DNA of 64,000 bases, from assembly GCF_003399625.1 (NCBI RefSeq), contig NZ_NBXA01000022.1, forward strand, positions 1-64,000. Direction: 5' to 3'. The position numbers were made by a program, and so were the translations under genes. Within the stretch, counting starts at the first letter, position 1. Each line of letters begins with the position of its first letter. Below are positions 53,878 through 62,274 of this stretch, piece after piece. The notes under the pieces are model-generated. The model saw only the letters and a list, made by a program, of their open reading frames with translations. It had not been told where the DNA came from and made no database searches. This DNA comes from Subtercola boreus. Its GTDB lineage: Bacteria > Actinomycetota > Actinomycetes > Actinomycetales > Microbacteriaceae.

Positions 53878-56157
53878 ATGTCACTGCAGCATCCCCCGGT
53901 CGCCCGGAAGGCCCCCACCGAACGCATCCATCACGGCGACACGGTGATCGACCACTACGAATGGCTTCGCGAGAAGGACGACGAGAAGGTGCTCGCACAC
54001 CTCACCGCCGAGAACGCCTGGGCCGAGCAGCAGACGGCGCACCTCGAACCCGTTCGACAGGCTGTCTTCGACGAGATCAAGGCCCGCACCCTCGAGACCG
54101 ACCTGTCGGTTCCCGTGAGGAGCGGCTCCTGGTGGTACTACACCCGCACGGTCGAGGGCAGCCAGTACGGCATCCACGCCCGCGCGCCCATCGCCGGCAC
54201 CGACGACTGGACCCCGCCCCGCCTCGAACCCGGCGTTGCCGTTCCCGGCGAGGTGGTCGTGCTCGACGACAACGTCGAGGCGGAGGGCACCGACTTCTAC
54301 TCCCTCGGGAGCTTCGACACGAGCACGGATGGCCGGCTGCTCGCCTACGCCGTGGACACGGTGGGCGACGAGCGCTACACACTCCGCATCCGCGACCTCG
54401 ACACCGGCGAGAATCTGCCGGACGTCGTGGAGAACACCGCGCCCGGAGCCACCTTCACCCCCGACGGGCGCTTCGTCTTCTACCCGACCGTCGACGAGGC
54501 GTGGCGCCCCGACACCATCTGGCGGCACCGGGTCGGCAGTGACGGGACCGACGTCGTCGTCTTCACCGAACCCGACGAGCGCTACTGGCTCGGTATCGGT
54601 CTCACCCGCAGCGAGAAGTACCTGCAGCTCGACCTCGGCTCGAGCGTCACCAGTGAGACCCACCTGCTCGACACAGCCGACCCCGAGGGCGACTTCGTAC
54701 TCGTCTGGCCGCGGGTGGAGGGCATCGAGTACTTGGTCGAGCACGCCGTCATCCCGGGGGCAGGCGACAGCGCAGGCGACCGCCTCCTCGTCACCCACAA
54801 TGCGAATGGTGAGAACTTCGAGCTGCTGGAGGTGGCTCCGGATGCTCCGCTCGACGAGTCCCGCTGGCGTACCGTGCTGGCGGCGAGCGACGACGTGCGG
54901 CTCGAGAGCGTCGACGCCTTCGAGACCCACCTCAGCGTGGAGTACCGGCGCGACGCGCTGACCCGCGTGGCGGTCATCCGGCTGGATGCTGCCACGGACT
55001 CAGCGCCGGGCGCCGCGGGCGCGGTGGGCAGCAGCAGCCGAGGGCTCCTCCCCGGCTACGGCCCTCTCGAGGAGCTCCCCTTCACCGAGCCGCTCTTCTC
55101 CGTCGGCACCGGCGGCAACCCGGAGTGGACCCAGCCGACCCTCCGCGTCGGCTTCACCTCGTTCGTGACCCCCTCCACCGTCTACGACTACGTTCTCTCC
55201 ACCGGTGACCTCCGCCAGCTCAAGCAGCAACCGGTGCTCGGCGGCTACGACAGCAGCGCCTACACCCAGCGCCGCGAATGGGCGGAGGCCGACGACGGCA
55301 CGCTCATCCCGATCTCGCTCGTCGAGCGCCGGGATCTCGTGCGCACCGGTGCCCCCGCTCCCCTCGTTCTCTACGGCTACGGATCGTACGAGGCGAGCAT
55401 CGACCCGTCGTTCTCGGTCGCCCGGCTCTCGCTCCTCGATCGCGGCGTGGTCTTCGCCATCGCCCATGTGCGCGGCGGCGGCGAACGCGGACGCTGGTGG
55501 TACGAGCAGGGCAAGAAGCTCGCGAAACGCAACACGTTCAGCGACTTCATCGCCGCGGCGCACCACCTCGTCGACGCCGGCTACACCACGCCCGACCGGC
55601 TCGTCGCGCAGGGCGGAAGCGCCGGCGGGCTGCTGATGGGCGCGATCGCCAACGATACGCCAGAACTCTTCGCGGGCATCCTCGCGCAGGTGCCGTTCGT
55701 CGACGCTCTCACCTCGATCCTCGACCCGTCGCTGCCGCTCACCGTGATCGAATGGGACGAGTGGGGCGATCCCCTCCACGACGCCGGGGTCTACGCCTAC
55801 ATGAAGTCGTACTCCCCCTACGAGAACGTGCGGGACGGCATCCGGTACCCGAAGATCCTCGCGGTGACCAGCCTGAACGACACGCGGGTGCTGTACGTGG
55901 AACCGGCCAAGTGGGTCGCAAGGCTGCGCGAAGCGGGAGCGGATCCGCTGCTGAAGATCGAGCTCACAGCCGGGCACGGCGGGGTGAGCGGGCGCTACGA
56001 GCGCTGGAAGGAGACCGCCTACGAGTACGCGTGGATGCTCGATGTGCTCGGTGCACTCAGCGCACCCGGCGCCCAGGCCCCCGGCGCACAGGCACCCCGT
56101 GCCCAGGCCCCCGCAGGCGCAACCCCTGTTCAGGGGACACCGAGTACGGAAGCATAG
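53878..56157 (+). CDS. S9 family prolyl oligopeptidase / oligopeptidase B
   Basis: This 759-residue serine peptidase has an N-terminal HGDTVIDHYEWLREKDD start (S9A/OpdB type), a beta-propeller to about residue 420, and a catalytic domain. The nucleophile lies in AQGGSAGGLLMGA, the Asp in LNDTRVLY and the His in AGHGGVSGRYERW. The enzyme would cleave short peptides after basic or Pro residues; propeller residues do not fix the subtype. There is no signal peptide. The tail is Ala/Pro/Gln-rich and encoded by a 15 bp tandem repeat. A maltokinase gene follows 36 bp later. Confidence 0.92.
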   Translation: MSLQHPPVARKAPTERIHHGDTVIDHYEWLREKDDEKVLAHLTAENAWAEQQTAHLEPVRQAVFDEIKARTLETDLSVPVRSGSWWYYTRTVEGSQYGIHARAPIAGTDDWTPPRLEPGVAVPGEVVVLDDNVEAEGTDFYSLGSFDTSTDGRLLAYAVDTVGDERYTLRIRDLDTGENLPDVVENTAPGATFTPDGRFVFYPTVDEAWRPDTIWRHRVGSDGTDVVVFTEPDERYWLGIGLTRSEKYLQLDLGSSVTSETHLLDTADPEGDFVLVWPRVEGIEYLVEHAVIPGAGDSAGDRLLVTHNANGENFELLEVAPDAPLDESRWRTVLAASDDVRLESVDAFETHLSVEYRRDALTRVAVIRLDAATDSAPGAAGAVGSSSRGLLPGYGPLEELPFTEPLFSVGTGGNPEWTQPTLRVGFTSFVTPSTVYDYVLSTGDLRQLKQQPVLGGYDSSAYTQRREWAEADDGTLIPISLVERRDLVRTGAPAPLVLYGYGSYEASIDPSFSVARLSLLDRGVVFAIAHVRGGGERGRWWYEQGKKLAKRNTFSDFIAAAHHLVDAGYTTPDRLVAQGGSAGGLLMGAIANDTPELFAGILAQVPFVDALTSILDPSLPLTVIEWDEWGDPLHDAGVYAYMKSYSPYENVRDGIRYPKILAVTSLNDTRVLYVEPAKWVARLREAGADPLLKIELTAGHGGVSGRYERWKETAYEYAWMLDVLGALSAPGAQAPGAQAPRAQAPAGATPVQGTPSTEA
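56068..56112 (+). repeat. 15-bp tandem repeat in the S9 peptidase tail (3 copies)
   Basis: Three in-frame 15 bp units (56068-56082, 56083-56097, 56098-56112) encode GAQAP, GAQAP and RAQAP. They lie in the non-conserved tail, 14 codons before the stop. Confidence 0.8.
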
Positions 56158-56193
56158 GCTGAGCACTCTTGCTGGCCACGACGAAAGCGAATC

Positions 56194-57690
56194 ATGACCG
56201 ACACAGCACCCGGTGACCTCTCAGGCCCCGATTCAGCGCCCTTCGACAATGCCCTCATCGATTCCCTGACCGAATGGATGCCCCGGCAGCGCTGGTTCGG
56301 TGGCAAGACCACCAGCCCTGCGCTGCGGCTGATCGGCAGCTTCGACCTGCCGCACGGCGACGCGGAGGTGCGGGTCACGACGTTCCTCGTGCTCGACGAG
56401 GGCGGCCAGCAGTCCCGCCTCTACCAGGTGCCCCTCACCGTGCGGAGCGAGCGCGCTCCCGAACTCGAGGCCTCCCTGATCGTCGCCGTGAGCGCGGAGC
56501 CGGGCTCCGACAGCCCGGACAGTGACGTTCCGGTCAACGCCGTGACCGTGGGCGACAAGGGCGCTCACACCCAGTTCGTCTACGACGGAACCCACGACCT
56601 CGCCTACTCGGGCGCCCTCCTCGACCTGATCGCCCGCGACCAGGCGAGCGACGGCACCGGCGGCGCGACGGCCACGGGGCGGGCCCAGGTCTCCGGGCAT
56701 CCCCTCACCGTGACCCACGCCAGGGTGCTGAGCGGTGAGCAGTCGAACTCGTCGATCATCATGACGGTGACGACCGCGGAGGGCGCGGAACATCGGCCCG
56801 TCATCTGCAAGGTGTTCCGGGTGCTCCACCACGGCAACAACCCCGACGTGGTGCTGCAGTCCGCCCTGGCGAAGGCCGGTTCCACCCGGGTGCCCGCCTC
56901 GATCGGAAGCGTCGTCGGCCAGTGGCACGACTCGCGGATGCCCGACGGGCGCACCTCGGGGCATCTCGCCTTCGCGCAGGAGTTCCTGCCGGGCGTCGAG
57001 GATGCCTGGCGCGTGGCCCTCGACGCGGTCGAGGCCGGACGCTCGTTCGTCGCCGAGGCCGCCGCTCTCGGCGAGGCCACCGCGGAGGTGCACGAGACGC
57101 TCGCCGCCGTGCTGCCGACCGTCGCCCCCTCCGACGATCTCGTCGCCGGTGTCATGACGAGCATGCGCCGTCGTCACGGCGGAGCCGTACGCGAGGTGCC
57201 GTCGCTCGCCGAGCACAACGACGCCATCGAGCGGGTCTTCGAGGCCGCCGAGGCGAGCCCCTGGCCGAATCTCCAGCGGATCCACGGCGACTACCACCTC
57301 GGCCAGGTGCTTCACACGCCGAACGGCGGCTGGGTGCTGGTGGACTTCGAGGGCGAGCCGCTCCGGCCGATGGTCGAGCGGAGCCAGCCCGACCTCGTGC
57401 TCCGCGACATCGCGGGCATGCTCCGTTCCTTCGACTACGTCGCCGGTTCCTACGCGCAGACCCACCCCGGCGAGTCCGCGACGCAGTGGGCGCTGGATGC
57501 CCGGGCCGCCTTCCTCGACGCGTACATCGCCCGCGCGGGGCTCGACCTCCGCGCGAATCGTGCCCTCCTCGACGCCTTCGAGATCGACAAGGCGCTCTAC
57601 GAGGCGATCTACGAGGTGCGGAACCGCCCCACCTGGGTCTCGATCCCCACCACCGCGGTCGCCCGCCTGGCGAACCGCCCCCGCGGCTAG
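56194..57690 (+). CDS. mak: Maltokinase (Mak/Pep2-like), orphan
   Basis: This 498-residue aminoglycoside-phosphotransferase-fold kinase has the cap domain start SLTEWMPRQRWFGGK (about 24-38), the catalytic loop IHGDYHLGQVLH (Asp in HGDYH), the metal site VLVDFEGEPLRP, and the C-terminal LDAFEIDKALYEAIYEVRNRP signature of actinobacterial maltokinases. These phosphorylate maltose to maltose-1-phosphate for the GlgE glucan pathway, usually fused to or beside treS. No treS, glgE or glgB is in this window, so it stands apart or serves another sugar, such as glucosamine. Transcript start: TAGGCT overlaps the upstream stop. Confidence 0.85.
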   Translation: MTDTAPGDLSGPDSAPFDNALIDSLTEWMPRQRWFGGKTTSPALRLIGSFDLPHGDAEVRVTTFLVLDEGGQQSRLYQVPLTVRSERAPELEASLIVAVSAEPGSDSPDSDVPVNAVTVGDKGAHTQFVYDGTHDLAYSGALLDLIARDQASDGTGGATATGRAQVSGHPLTVTHARVLSGEQSNSSIIMTVTTAEGAEHRPVICKVFRVLHHGNNPDVVLQSALAKAGSTRVPASIGSVVGQWHDSRMPDGRTSGHLAFAQEFLPGVEDAWRVALDAVEAGRSFVAEAAALGEATAEVHETLAAVLPTVAPSDDLVAGVMTSMRRRHGGAVREVPSLAEHNDAIERVFEAAEASPWPNLQRIHGDYHLGQVLHTPNGGWVLVDFEGEPLRPMVERSQPDLVLRDIAGMLRSFDYVAGSYAQTHPGESATQWALDARAAFLDAYIARAGLDLRANRALLDAFEIDKALYEAIYEVRNRPTWVSIPTTAVARLANRPRG

Positions 57691-57708
57691 CAGAGCAGCT
57701 CCCTGAAG

Positions 57709-59214
57709 TCAGACCCTCAGGTCGCGGGCGGTGGGGCCCTCGAGGAGCGTGCCGTCGGGCGCGAAACGGGAGCCGTGGAGGGGACAGTCCCAGCTCGTCT
57801 CGGCGGAGTTCCAGGTGAGCACCCCGCCGAGGTGCGGACAGACGGCCGAGACCTGGCAGGTGCGACCCCCGACGGTCGATGTTCCCGTCGGATGGATGCC
57901 TGACCGCCCGATCAGTCCCTCCCCCTCGGCGGGGAGCGGAAGGGCATCCGTCGACGGACCGGCGAGCACACCCGCCCACCCCTTCAGCGCCCACCAACCC
58001 GTTGCAGCGTTCGCGCCGATGCCCGACGCCATCGCGGCCGGCAGCGTGGCCCGGTGGTGAAGCGTCTTCGCCCAGGACGGCGAGTCGCCCGAGAGGTCGC
58101 TGAACAGCGTGAGCGCGGCCTGCACGGCGTTGGTCATCCCCCACTTGTCGTAGCCGCTCGCGAAGTAGATGCGCCCCCGGCCGCGCGGCAGGTACCCCAC
58201 AAAGGGAACCCGGTGCGGCGTCTCGTAGTCCTGGGCGCTCCACGAGTGCGTGGGTACGGCACCCGGGAAGTGCCGTGCGGTCCACTCGTGCAGGTCGTCG
58301 ACCAGCCGCTGGGTGTCGCCGGCGCGGCCGACCGGATGCCCGTTCCCGCCGACGATCAGCGTCGAGGTCTCCCCACCGGCACCTGGCACCGTGCGGATCG
58401 AGCGGCTCGGCGCATCCACCGACAGGTACATGCTCTGAGGCAACGCGCCACTCTCCGGCACCTCGTACGACCCCGCATACGACCGCTGCGCCCGCAGCTT
58501 CGCGAAATACAGCCCGCGGTCGAGGATCGGCACCCCCGTGGTGAGGTGCACGTGCGCACCGAAGACCGTTCCACGCGAGGTGCGCACCTCGGCCGGATCG
58601 GATGCCCGCACCCCCGTCACCCGGGTGTTCTCGACGATGACGCCGCCGAGCGCCCGAACGTCCGCCGCCAGCGCGGTGAGAACGTCGAGCGGGTCGAACT
58701 GCGCCTGGTCGGTGAGCACGACGGCGCCGAACGTCTCGAAGGGCAGGTCGGTGCTGTCGACGAGCCGCACATCGAGCCCGGATGCCCGGGCGATCCGGAA
58801 CTCCCGCCCCACCGTCTCGACACCCGCAGCGGTTCCCGCGTAACTGACCGCGTCGCGGCGCTGCACGGCGACACCGCTCGAGGAGGCGTAGTCGAGCATC
58901 CACTCCTGGCCGGCGCGGTTGGCGTCCACATAGGCCTGCACGATCGATTGGTACGTGTGCGCCCTGATCTTCTGCAGTTGACTCCCTTGCAGGAGCGACA
59001 GCTTTGCGGTCGAACGGCCGGTTGCGACCGCACCGATCGAGCGCGACTCCAGCACCGCGACCCGTTTGCCCGTTCTCGCGAACAGCAGCGCGGTCACGAG
59101 ACCCGTCAACCCCGCCCCCACCACGACCTCGTCGTAGCGGGCATCCGGTTCGAACGGGTCTGTCGTGATCCCAGCACCGGTTTCAGAACGGGAGTCGAAC
59201 CACAGTGACGTCAT
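57709..59214 (-). CDS. FAD-dependent oxidoreductase with C-terminal Rieske domain
   Basis: This is a 501-residue fusion. The first ~400 residues form a DAO-type flavoprotein: VVVGAGLTGLVTALLFAR (nucleotide motif, about 30-47), GRSTAKLSLLQG and a late IYFASGYDKWGMTNAV. The last ~80 residues form a Rieske [2Fe-2S] domain with the ligands in CPHLGG (Cys, His) and CPLHGSRF (Cys, His). This architecture is shared with YhfW-like proteins, whose function is not settled; electron transfer between flavin and iron-sulfur cluster is implied. TAGCCT ends 6 nt before the ATG. It is convergent with mak and follows the corA tail repeat. Confidence 0.9.
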   Translation of the reverse strand: MTSLWFDSRSETGAGITTDPFEPDARYDEVVVGAGLTGLVTALLFARTGKRVAVLESRSIGAVATGRSTAKLSLLQGSQLQKIRAHTYQSIVQAYVDANRAGQEWMLDYASSSGVAVQRRDAVSYAGTAAGVETVGREFRIARASGLDVRLVDSTDLPFETFGAVVLTDQAQFDPLDVLTALAADVRALGGVIVENTRVTGVRASDPAEVRTSRGTVFGAHVHLTTGVPILDRGLYFAKLRAQRSYAGSYEVPESGALPQSMYLSVDAPSRSIRTVPGAGGETSTLIVGGNGHPVGRAGDTQRLVDDLHEWTARHFPGAVPTHSWSAQDYETPHRVPFVGYLPRGRGRIYFASGYDKWGMTNAVQAALTLFSDLSGDSPSWAKTLHHRATLPAAMASGIGANAATGWWALKGWAGVLAGPSTDALPLPAEGEGLIGRSGIHPTGTSTVGGRTCQVSAVCPHLGGVLTWNSAETSWDCPLHGSRFAPDGTLLEGPTARDLRV

Positions 59215-59220
59215 CGCCTC

Positions 59221-59226
59221 AGGCTA
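59221..59226 (-). promoter_or_regulatory. Predicted -10 element of the FAD-Rieske gene (leaderless start)
   Basis: TAGCCT on the minus strand ends 6 nt before ATG 59214. It sits between the corA tail repeat and the gene; no ribosome site is present beyond GAGG within the 6 nt gap. Confidence 0.58.
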
Positions 59227-59260
59227 CGCCGCAGCCCTGATCTCGTCGGCCCCTTGCGCT

Positions 59261-59350
59261 CAGAGCCAGCCCTGCCTTCAGAACCAACCTTGCGCTCAGA
59301 GCCAGCCGAACAATCAGAGCCAGCCGGACAATCAGAGCCAGCCGCGCTTC
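59261..59350 (-). repeat. 18-bp tandem repeat at the corA 3' end, each unit with an in-frame stop (5 copies)
   Basis: Units start every 18 bp at 59261, 59279, 59297, 59315 and 59333 (+ strand coordinates), with CAGAGCCAGCC as the core. In the corA frame each unit reads G-W-(L/F)-stop, so the corA C-terminus and stop codon have been copied five times. A sixth partial unit (59251-59260) is recognisable. Confidence 0.9.
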
Positions 59351-60456
59351 TTGAACATGGCGTACAGGCCCACGCTGAGCCCCACCATGAGCCCGAGCGC
59401 CGCCGGATAGCTCCACGCGAAGTGCAGTTCGGGCATGTAGTCGAAGTTCATGCCATAGATGCCCGTCACCACAGTCGGCGCGAAGAAGATGGCCGCCCAG
59501 GCGGAGATCTTCTTGACCTCGTCGTTCTGGTGGTTGCTCGTCTCTGCGAGCTTCTTCATGTCCTCGTTCTGGCGCTGCGCGACGAGGGTCGCGTTCACCG
59601 TCAGGATCTCCCTGAGCGTCTGCCGGAATCCATCCACCCGCTCGTTCACGACGGCGACGTGGTCGGCGACATCCCGGAACGCCCGCTTCAGCTCGAGGTT
59701 TCCCTCCCCCTTGCCGTAGGTCTCCCGGAGGGTCTGCAGCATCGCCGTGAGCGGCAGGGTCGCGCGCTGGAAGTCGAGCACCTCCTGGGAGAGCTCATAG
59801 ATGCGCCGGGACACCGAAGGGTCCCCCTCGAACACCTGCGCCTCGATCTCGTCGATGTCCGTCTCGAGGCCGGCGACGACGGGAGCGTACTGGTCGACGA
59901 CCGCGTCCATGATGCCGTAGAGCGCGGCGATGGGCCCGAGTGCGAGCAGCCGCGGATCGCCCTCCATCCGACGGCGGACCACCGACAGGTCGGGCTTGGC
60001 GCTGTGCCGCACCGAGACCACGAAGTTCGGCCCGACGAACAGGTGGAGCTCGCCGAATTCGACCTCCTCCCGTTCGTCCACATAGAAGGCCGCCCGCAGT
60101 ACGACGAACAGGACGTCTCCGTAGCGTTCGAGCTTCGGCCGCTGGTGGGCGCCGACCGCATCCTCGATCGCGAGCGGGTGCAGGTCGAACTCGGCCTGCA
60201 GGTCGGCGAGGGCCGCGCCGTTCGGACGGTAGAGCCCTATCCAGGCGAGGGCGTCCGGGATGCTCGCCAGAGCCTCGATCGTCTGCTGGGGTGTGGCGGG
60301 CGAGAGAACTCGGGTGCCGTGGGAGTAGATCGCGTTGTCGATGACACCTCCGCCCCCCTCCGCATCGACCGGATCGGCGACCACATCGTGCGTTCCGGAG
60401 CCGTCTGTGGAGGGCCTGCGGGTGACCGCGCCTCTGATGACCTGTGAGAATTTCAT
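59332..60456 (-). CDS. corA: CorA family magnesium/cobalt transporter
   Basis: This is a 374-residue CorA protein. A large cytoplasmic domain with the long stalk helix is followed by two C-terminal helices around the pore signature GIYGMNFDYMPEL (GMN motif). The Trp/Pro region FAWSYPAALGLM and a basic KKRGWL end are typical. It makes a pentameric Mg2+ channel in the membrane. The ATG has GAGGTG 9 nt upstream. A hairpin followed by U residues in its leader may regulate it. The 3' end is a repeat that copies the stop codon. Confidence 0.93.
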   Translation of the reverse strand: MKFSQVIRGAVTRRPSTDGSGTHDVVADPVDAEGGGGVIDNAIYSHGTRVLSPATPQQTIEALASIPDALAWIGLYRPNGAALADLQAEFDLHPLAIEDAVGAHQRPKLERYGDVLFVVLRAAFYVDEREEVEFGELHLFVGPNFVVSVRHSAKPDLSVVRRRMEGDPRLLALGPIAALYGIMDAVVDQYAPVVAGLETDIDEIEAQVFEGDPSVSRRIYELSQEVLDFQRATLPLTAMLQTLRETYGKGEGNLELKRAFRDVADHVAVVNERVDGFRQTLREILTVNATLVAQRQNEDMKKLAETSNHQNDEVKKISAWAAIFFAPTVVTGIYGMNFDYMPELHFAWSYPAALGLMVGLSVGLYAMFKKRGWL

Positions 60457-60486
60457 GGGAATTCACCTCTCCGGGCGCACCGACTG

Positions 60487-60511
60487 GGGGAAAAGGTCGC
60501 CACGCCGACCT
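60487..60511 (-). promoter_or_regulatory. Terminator-like hairpin in the corA leader
   Basis: On the minus strand AGGTCG pairs with CGACCT (60506-60511 with 60494-60499, 6 bp, 6 nt loop) and is followed by TTTTCCCC, about 30 nt before the corA ribosome site. It looks like a small intrinsic terminator that could act as an attenuator. The wider gap 60512-60674 is AT-richer and otherwise unassigned; it must hold both divergent promoters. Confidence 0.4.
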
Positions 60512-60674
60512 CAGAATGACATACTTCTTCAGGCACAAAATCATCGAACGTCGTGTTTCTGAATAATCCGCGTGGCGTTAACCTCGCGTCCAGATATGTC
60601 TGGTTGGCTTTGTCCCGCACCACCCGTCGTGCGCCCACCACAGCGGGAAGTCAACCCGAAACGGCTCATTCACA

Positions 60675-61622
60675 ATGACCACCCTCGCGCAGTACCCGCG
60701 TCCTGACCACTTCGTGCTCCATTTCAGCGACACGCACTTCGTCGGCACCGACGACCTGCTGTACGGCAAGGTCGACAGCGAAGGCCATCTCACGAGGATC
60801 CTCGGAGAGCTGCTCGAGTCGGGCGCCCGGCCAGAGGCCATCATCTTCACCGGCGACCTCGCCGACAAGGGCGACCCGAAGGCCTACGAGAAGCTCCGGG
60901 CGATCGTCGAGCCGGCCGCCGCGAAGCTCGGTGCTGTCGTCATCTGGGTGATGGGCAACCACGACAACCGTGCAGCGTTCCGTGCGGGTCTCCTCGACCA
61001 GCAGCCATCGATGAGGCCCATCGACCGCGTGCACGACATCAACGGCCTCCGCATCATCACGCTCGACTCGACCGTTCCCGGCTCCCACTACGGCGAGGTC
61101 ACACCCGACCAGCTGGACTGGCTGGCCGAGGAGCTCTCGAGCCCTGCGCCGCACGGCACGATCCTCGCCATGCACCACCCGCCCGTGCCGAGTGTGCTCG
61201 ACCTCGCCGTGATGGTGGAGCTCCGTGACCAGGCGTCGCTCGCCGAGGTGCTGCAGGGCAGCGACGTGCGCTCGATCATCGCCGGCCACCTGCACTACTC
61301 CTCGACGGCGATGTTCGCGGGCATCCCCGTCAGTGTCGCGTCGGCCACCTGCTACACGCAGGACCTCAACGTGCCCATCGGCGGCACCCTCGCCCGCGAC
61401 GGCGCCCAGGCCTTCAACCTGATCCACGTCTACGAGAACACCGTGCTGCACTCAGTCGTGCCGATCGGGCACTACGCGCGGGTGTCGTACACCAGCGCCT
61501 CGGAGACGGCGGCCATCCTCGACAAGGCCGGCGTCGCCTTCGGCCCGCCCGCCGCCGCACCGGTCACGCCCGAGGAGCCCCTCGTCGTGCCGGCACTGAC
61601 GGCCGCCGCCTCGACCCGCTGA
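60675..61622 (+). CDS. CpdA-like 3',5'-cyclic nucleotide phosphodiesterase (metallophosphoesterase)
   Basis: This 315-residue calcineurin-like phosphoesterase has all five metal-site motifs: HFSDTHF (D-x-H), FTGDLADKG (GD-x-x), MGNHDNR (GNHD), the His in LAMHHPPVP, and AGHLHYSS (GH-x-H). The arrangement matches Rv0805 and CpdA, which hydrolyse cAMP and cGMP. A ~45-residue Ala/Pro tail follows the domain. No cyclase is nearby. The ATG at 60675 has no clear ribosome site; ACGGCTC is the closest. It is divergent from corA. Confidence 0.88.
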   Translation: MTTLAQYPRPDHFVLHFSDTHFVGTDDLLYGKVDSEGHLTRILGELLESGARPEAIIFTGDLADKGDPKAYEKLRAIVEPAAAKLGAVVIWVMGNHDNRAAFRAGLLDQQPSMRPIDRVHDINGLRIITLDSTVPGSHYGEVTPDQLDWLAEELSSPAPHGTILAMHHPPVPSVLDLAVMVELRDQASLAEVLQGSDVRSIIAGHLHYSSTAMFAGIPVSVASATCYTQDLNVPIGGTLARDGAQAFNLIHVYENTVLHSVVPIGHYARVSYTSASETAAILDKAGVAFGPPAAAPVTPEEPLVVPALTAAASTR

Positions 61623-61627
61623 ACTCA

Positions 61628-61646
61628 TTCGCAAACTTTTTGCGAA
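61628..61646 (+). repeat. Perfect inverted repeat between cpdA-like and secreted-protein genes
   Basis: TTCGCAAA at 61628-61635 and TTTGCGAA at 61639-61646 are perfect complements with a 3 nt spacer. It begins 5 bp after the cpdA-like stop. It could be an operator for the following gene or a weak terminator; there is no U-tract. Confidence 0.6.
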
Positions 61647-61711
61647 AGCGGCGTAATGGATGCCCGTGAACGGCATCTCTTCCTATGAACAACAATATAG
61701 GAGGAACACTC

Positions 61712-62203
61712 ATGTTCGCAAAGACTTCACGCCGTACTCTCACCGCGGCCACCGCCGCTCTCACCCTCGCGGCCGGCCTCGCCGTCGGCACCGCCTCGTC
61801 GGCCTCAGCCGAGCCTGCACCTGCGACCAACACATCTTCGTTCAGCTTCACGGCTCCCGACCAAGTTTCTTCAATTGGGGAGCAGATCCGTCTGGTGTTC
61901 ACTCTTCGCGGGGTCGGTCTGACAACTGCAGAGAGCGCGGGTGTCACAGCGTCGGTCAACTGCCTCAACGGAAGTTGGGCTCGAATCGACCTCTACCACT
62001 TCGAGAACACTCACCAATCGTGGGCCGAGACGAGGTTGCAGGCGTCGGACAGCGGCAAGACATGCACGATCCAGGTTGCTGGCCTGGCACCAGGAAGTTC
62101 AGTGTATTTTCCGGCCAACGAGATTCGCCACCTCTACCTGAACCAGCCTTACATCTCGCTCTACGGTGACGTCGTCATCCACAGCCGCACCGGCGGCCTG
62201 TGA
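61712..62203 (+). CDS. Small secreted protein of unknown function
   Basis: This is a 163-residue exported protein. The signal peptide (MFAKTSRRTLTAATAALTLA..., cleavage after ASA at about residue 33) is followed by a ~130-residue domain rich in Ser/Thr and beta-strand pattern. Two cysteines (in SVNCLNGSW and KTCTIQVAG) could form one disulfide. I do not recognise the family; the layout suggests an immunoglobulin-like sandwich. The ATG at 61712 has a near-perfect AGGAGG, 7 nt upstream, stronger than most in the window. Base composition is clearly less GC-rich than neighbours, hinting at transfer. A terminator hairpin follows. Confidence 0.8.
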   Translation: MFAKTSRRTLTAATAALTLAAGLAVGTASSASAEPAPATNTSSFSFTAPDQVSSIGEQIRLVFTLRGVGLTTAESAGVTASVNCLNGSWARIDLYHFENTHQSWAETRLQASDSGKTCTIQVAGLAPGSSVYFPANEIRHLYLNQPYISLYGDVVIHSRTGGL

Positions 62204-62220
62204 CCCAGAACCGACCCAAG

Positions 62221-62253
62221 CCAGGCCCGTCTGCCACGCGCAGACGGGCCTGG
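62221..62253 (+). terminator. Strong terminator hairpin
   Basis: A perfect 13 bp stem (62221-62233 with 62241-62253) with a 7 nt loop lies 18 bp after the secreted-protein stop and is followed by CGCGTTTCTCT. It separates the convergent Stealth gene. Confidence 0.85.
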
Positions 62254-62274
62254 CGCGTTTCTCTGCGCAGCCGC

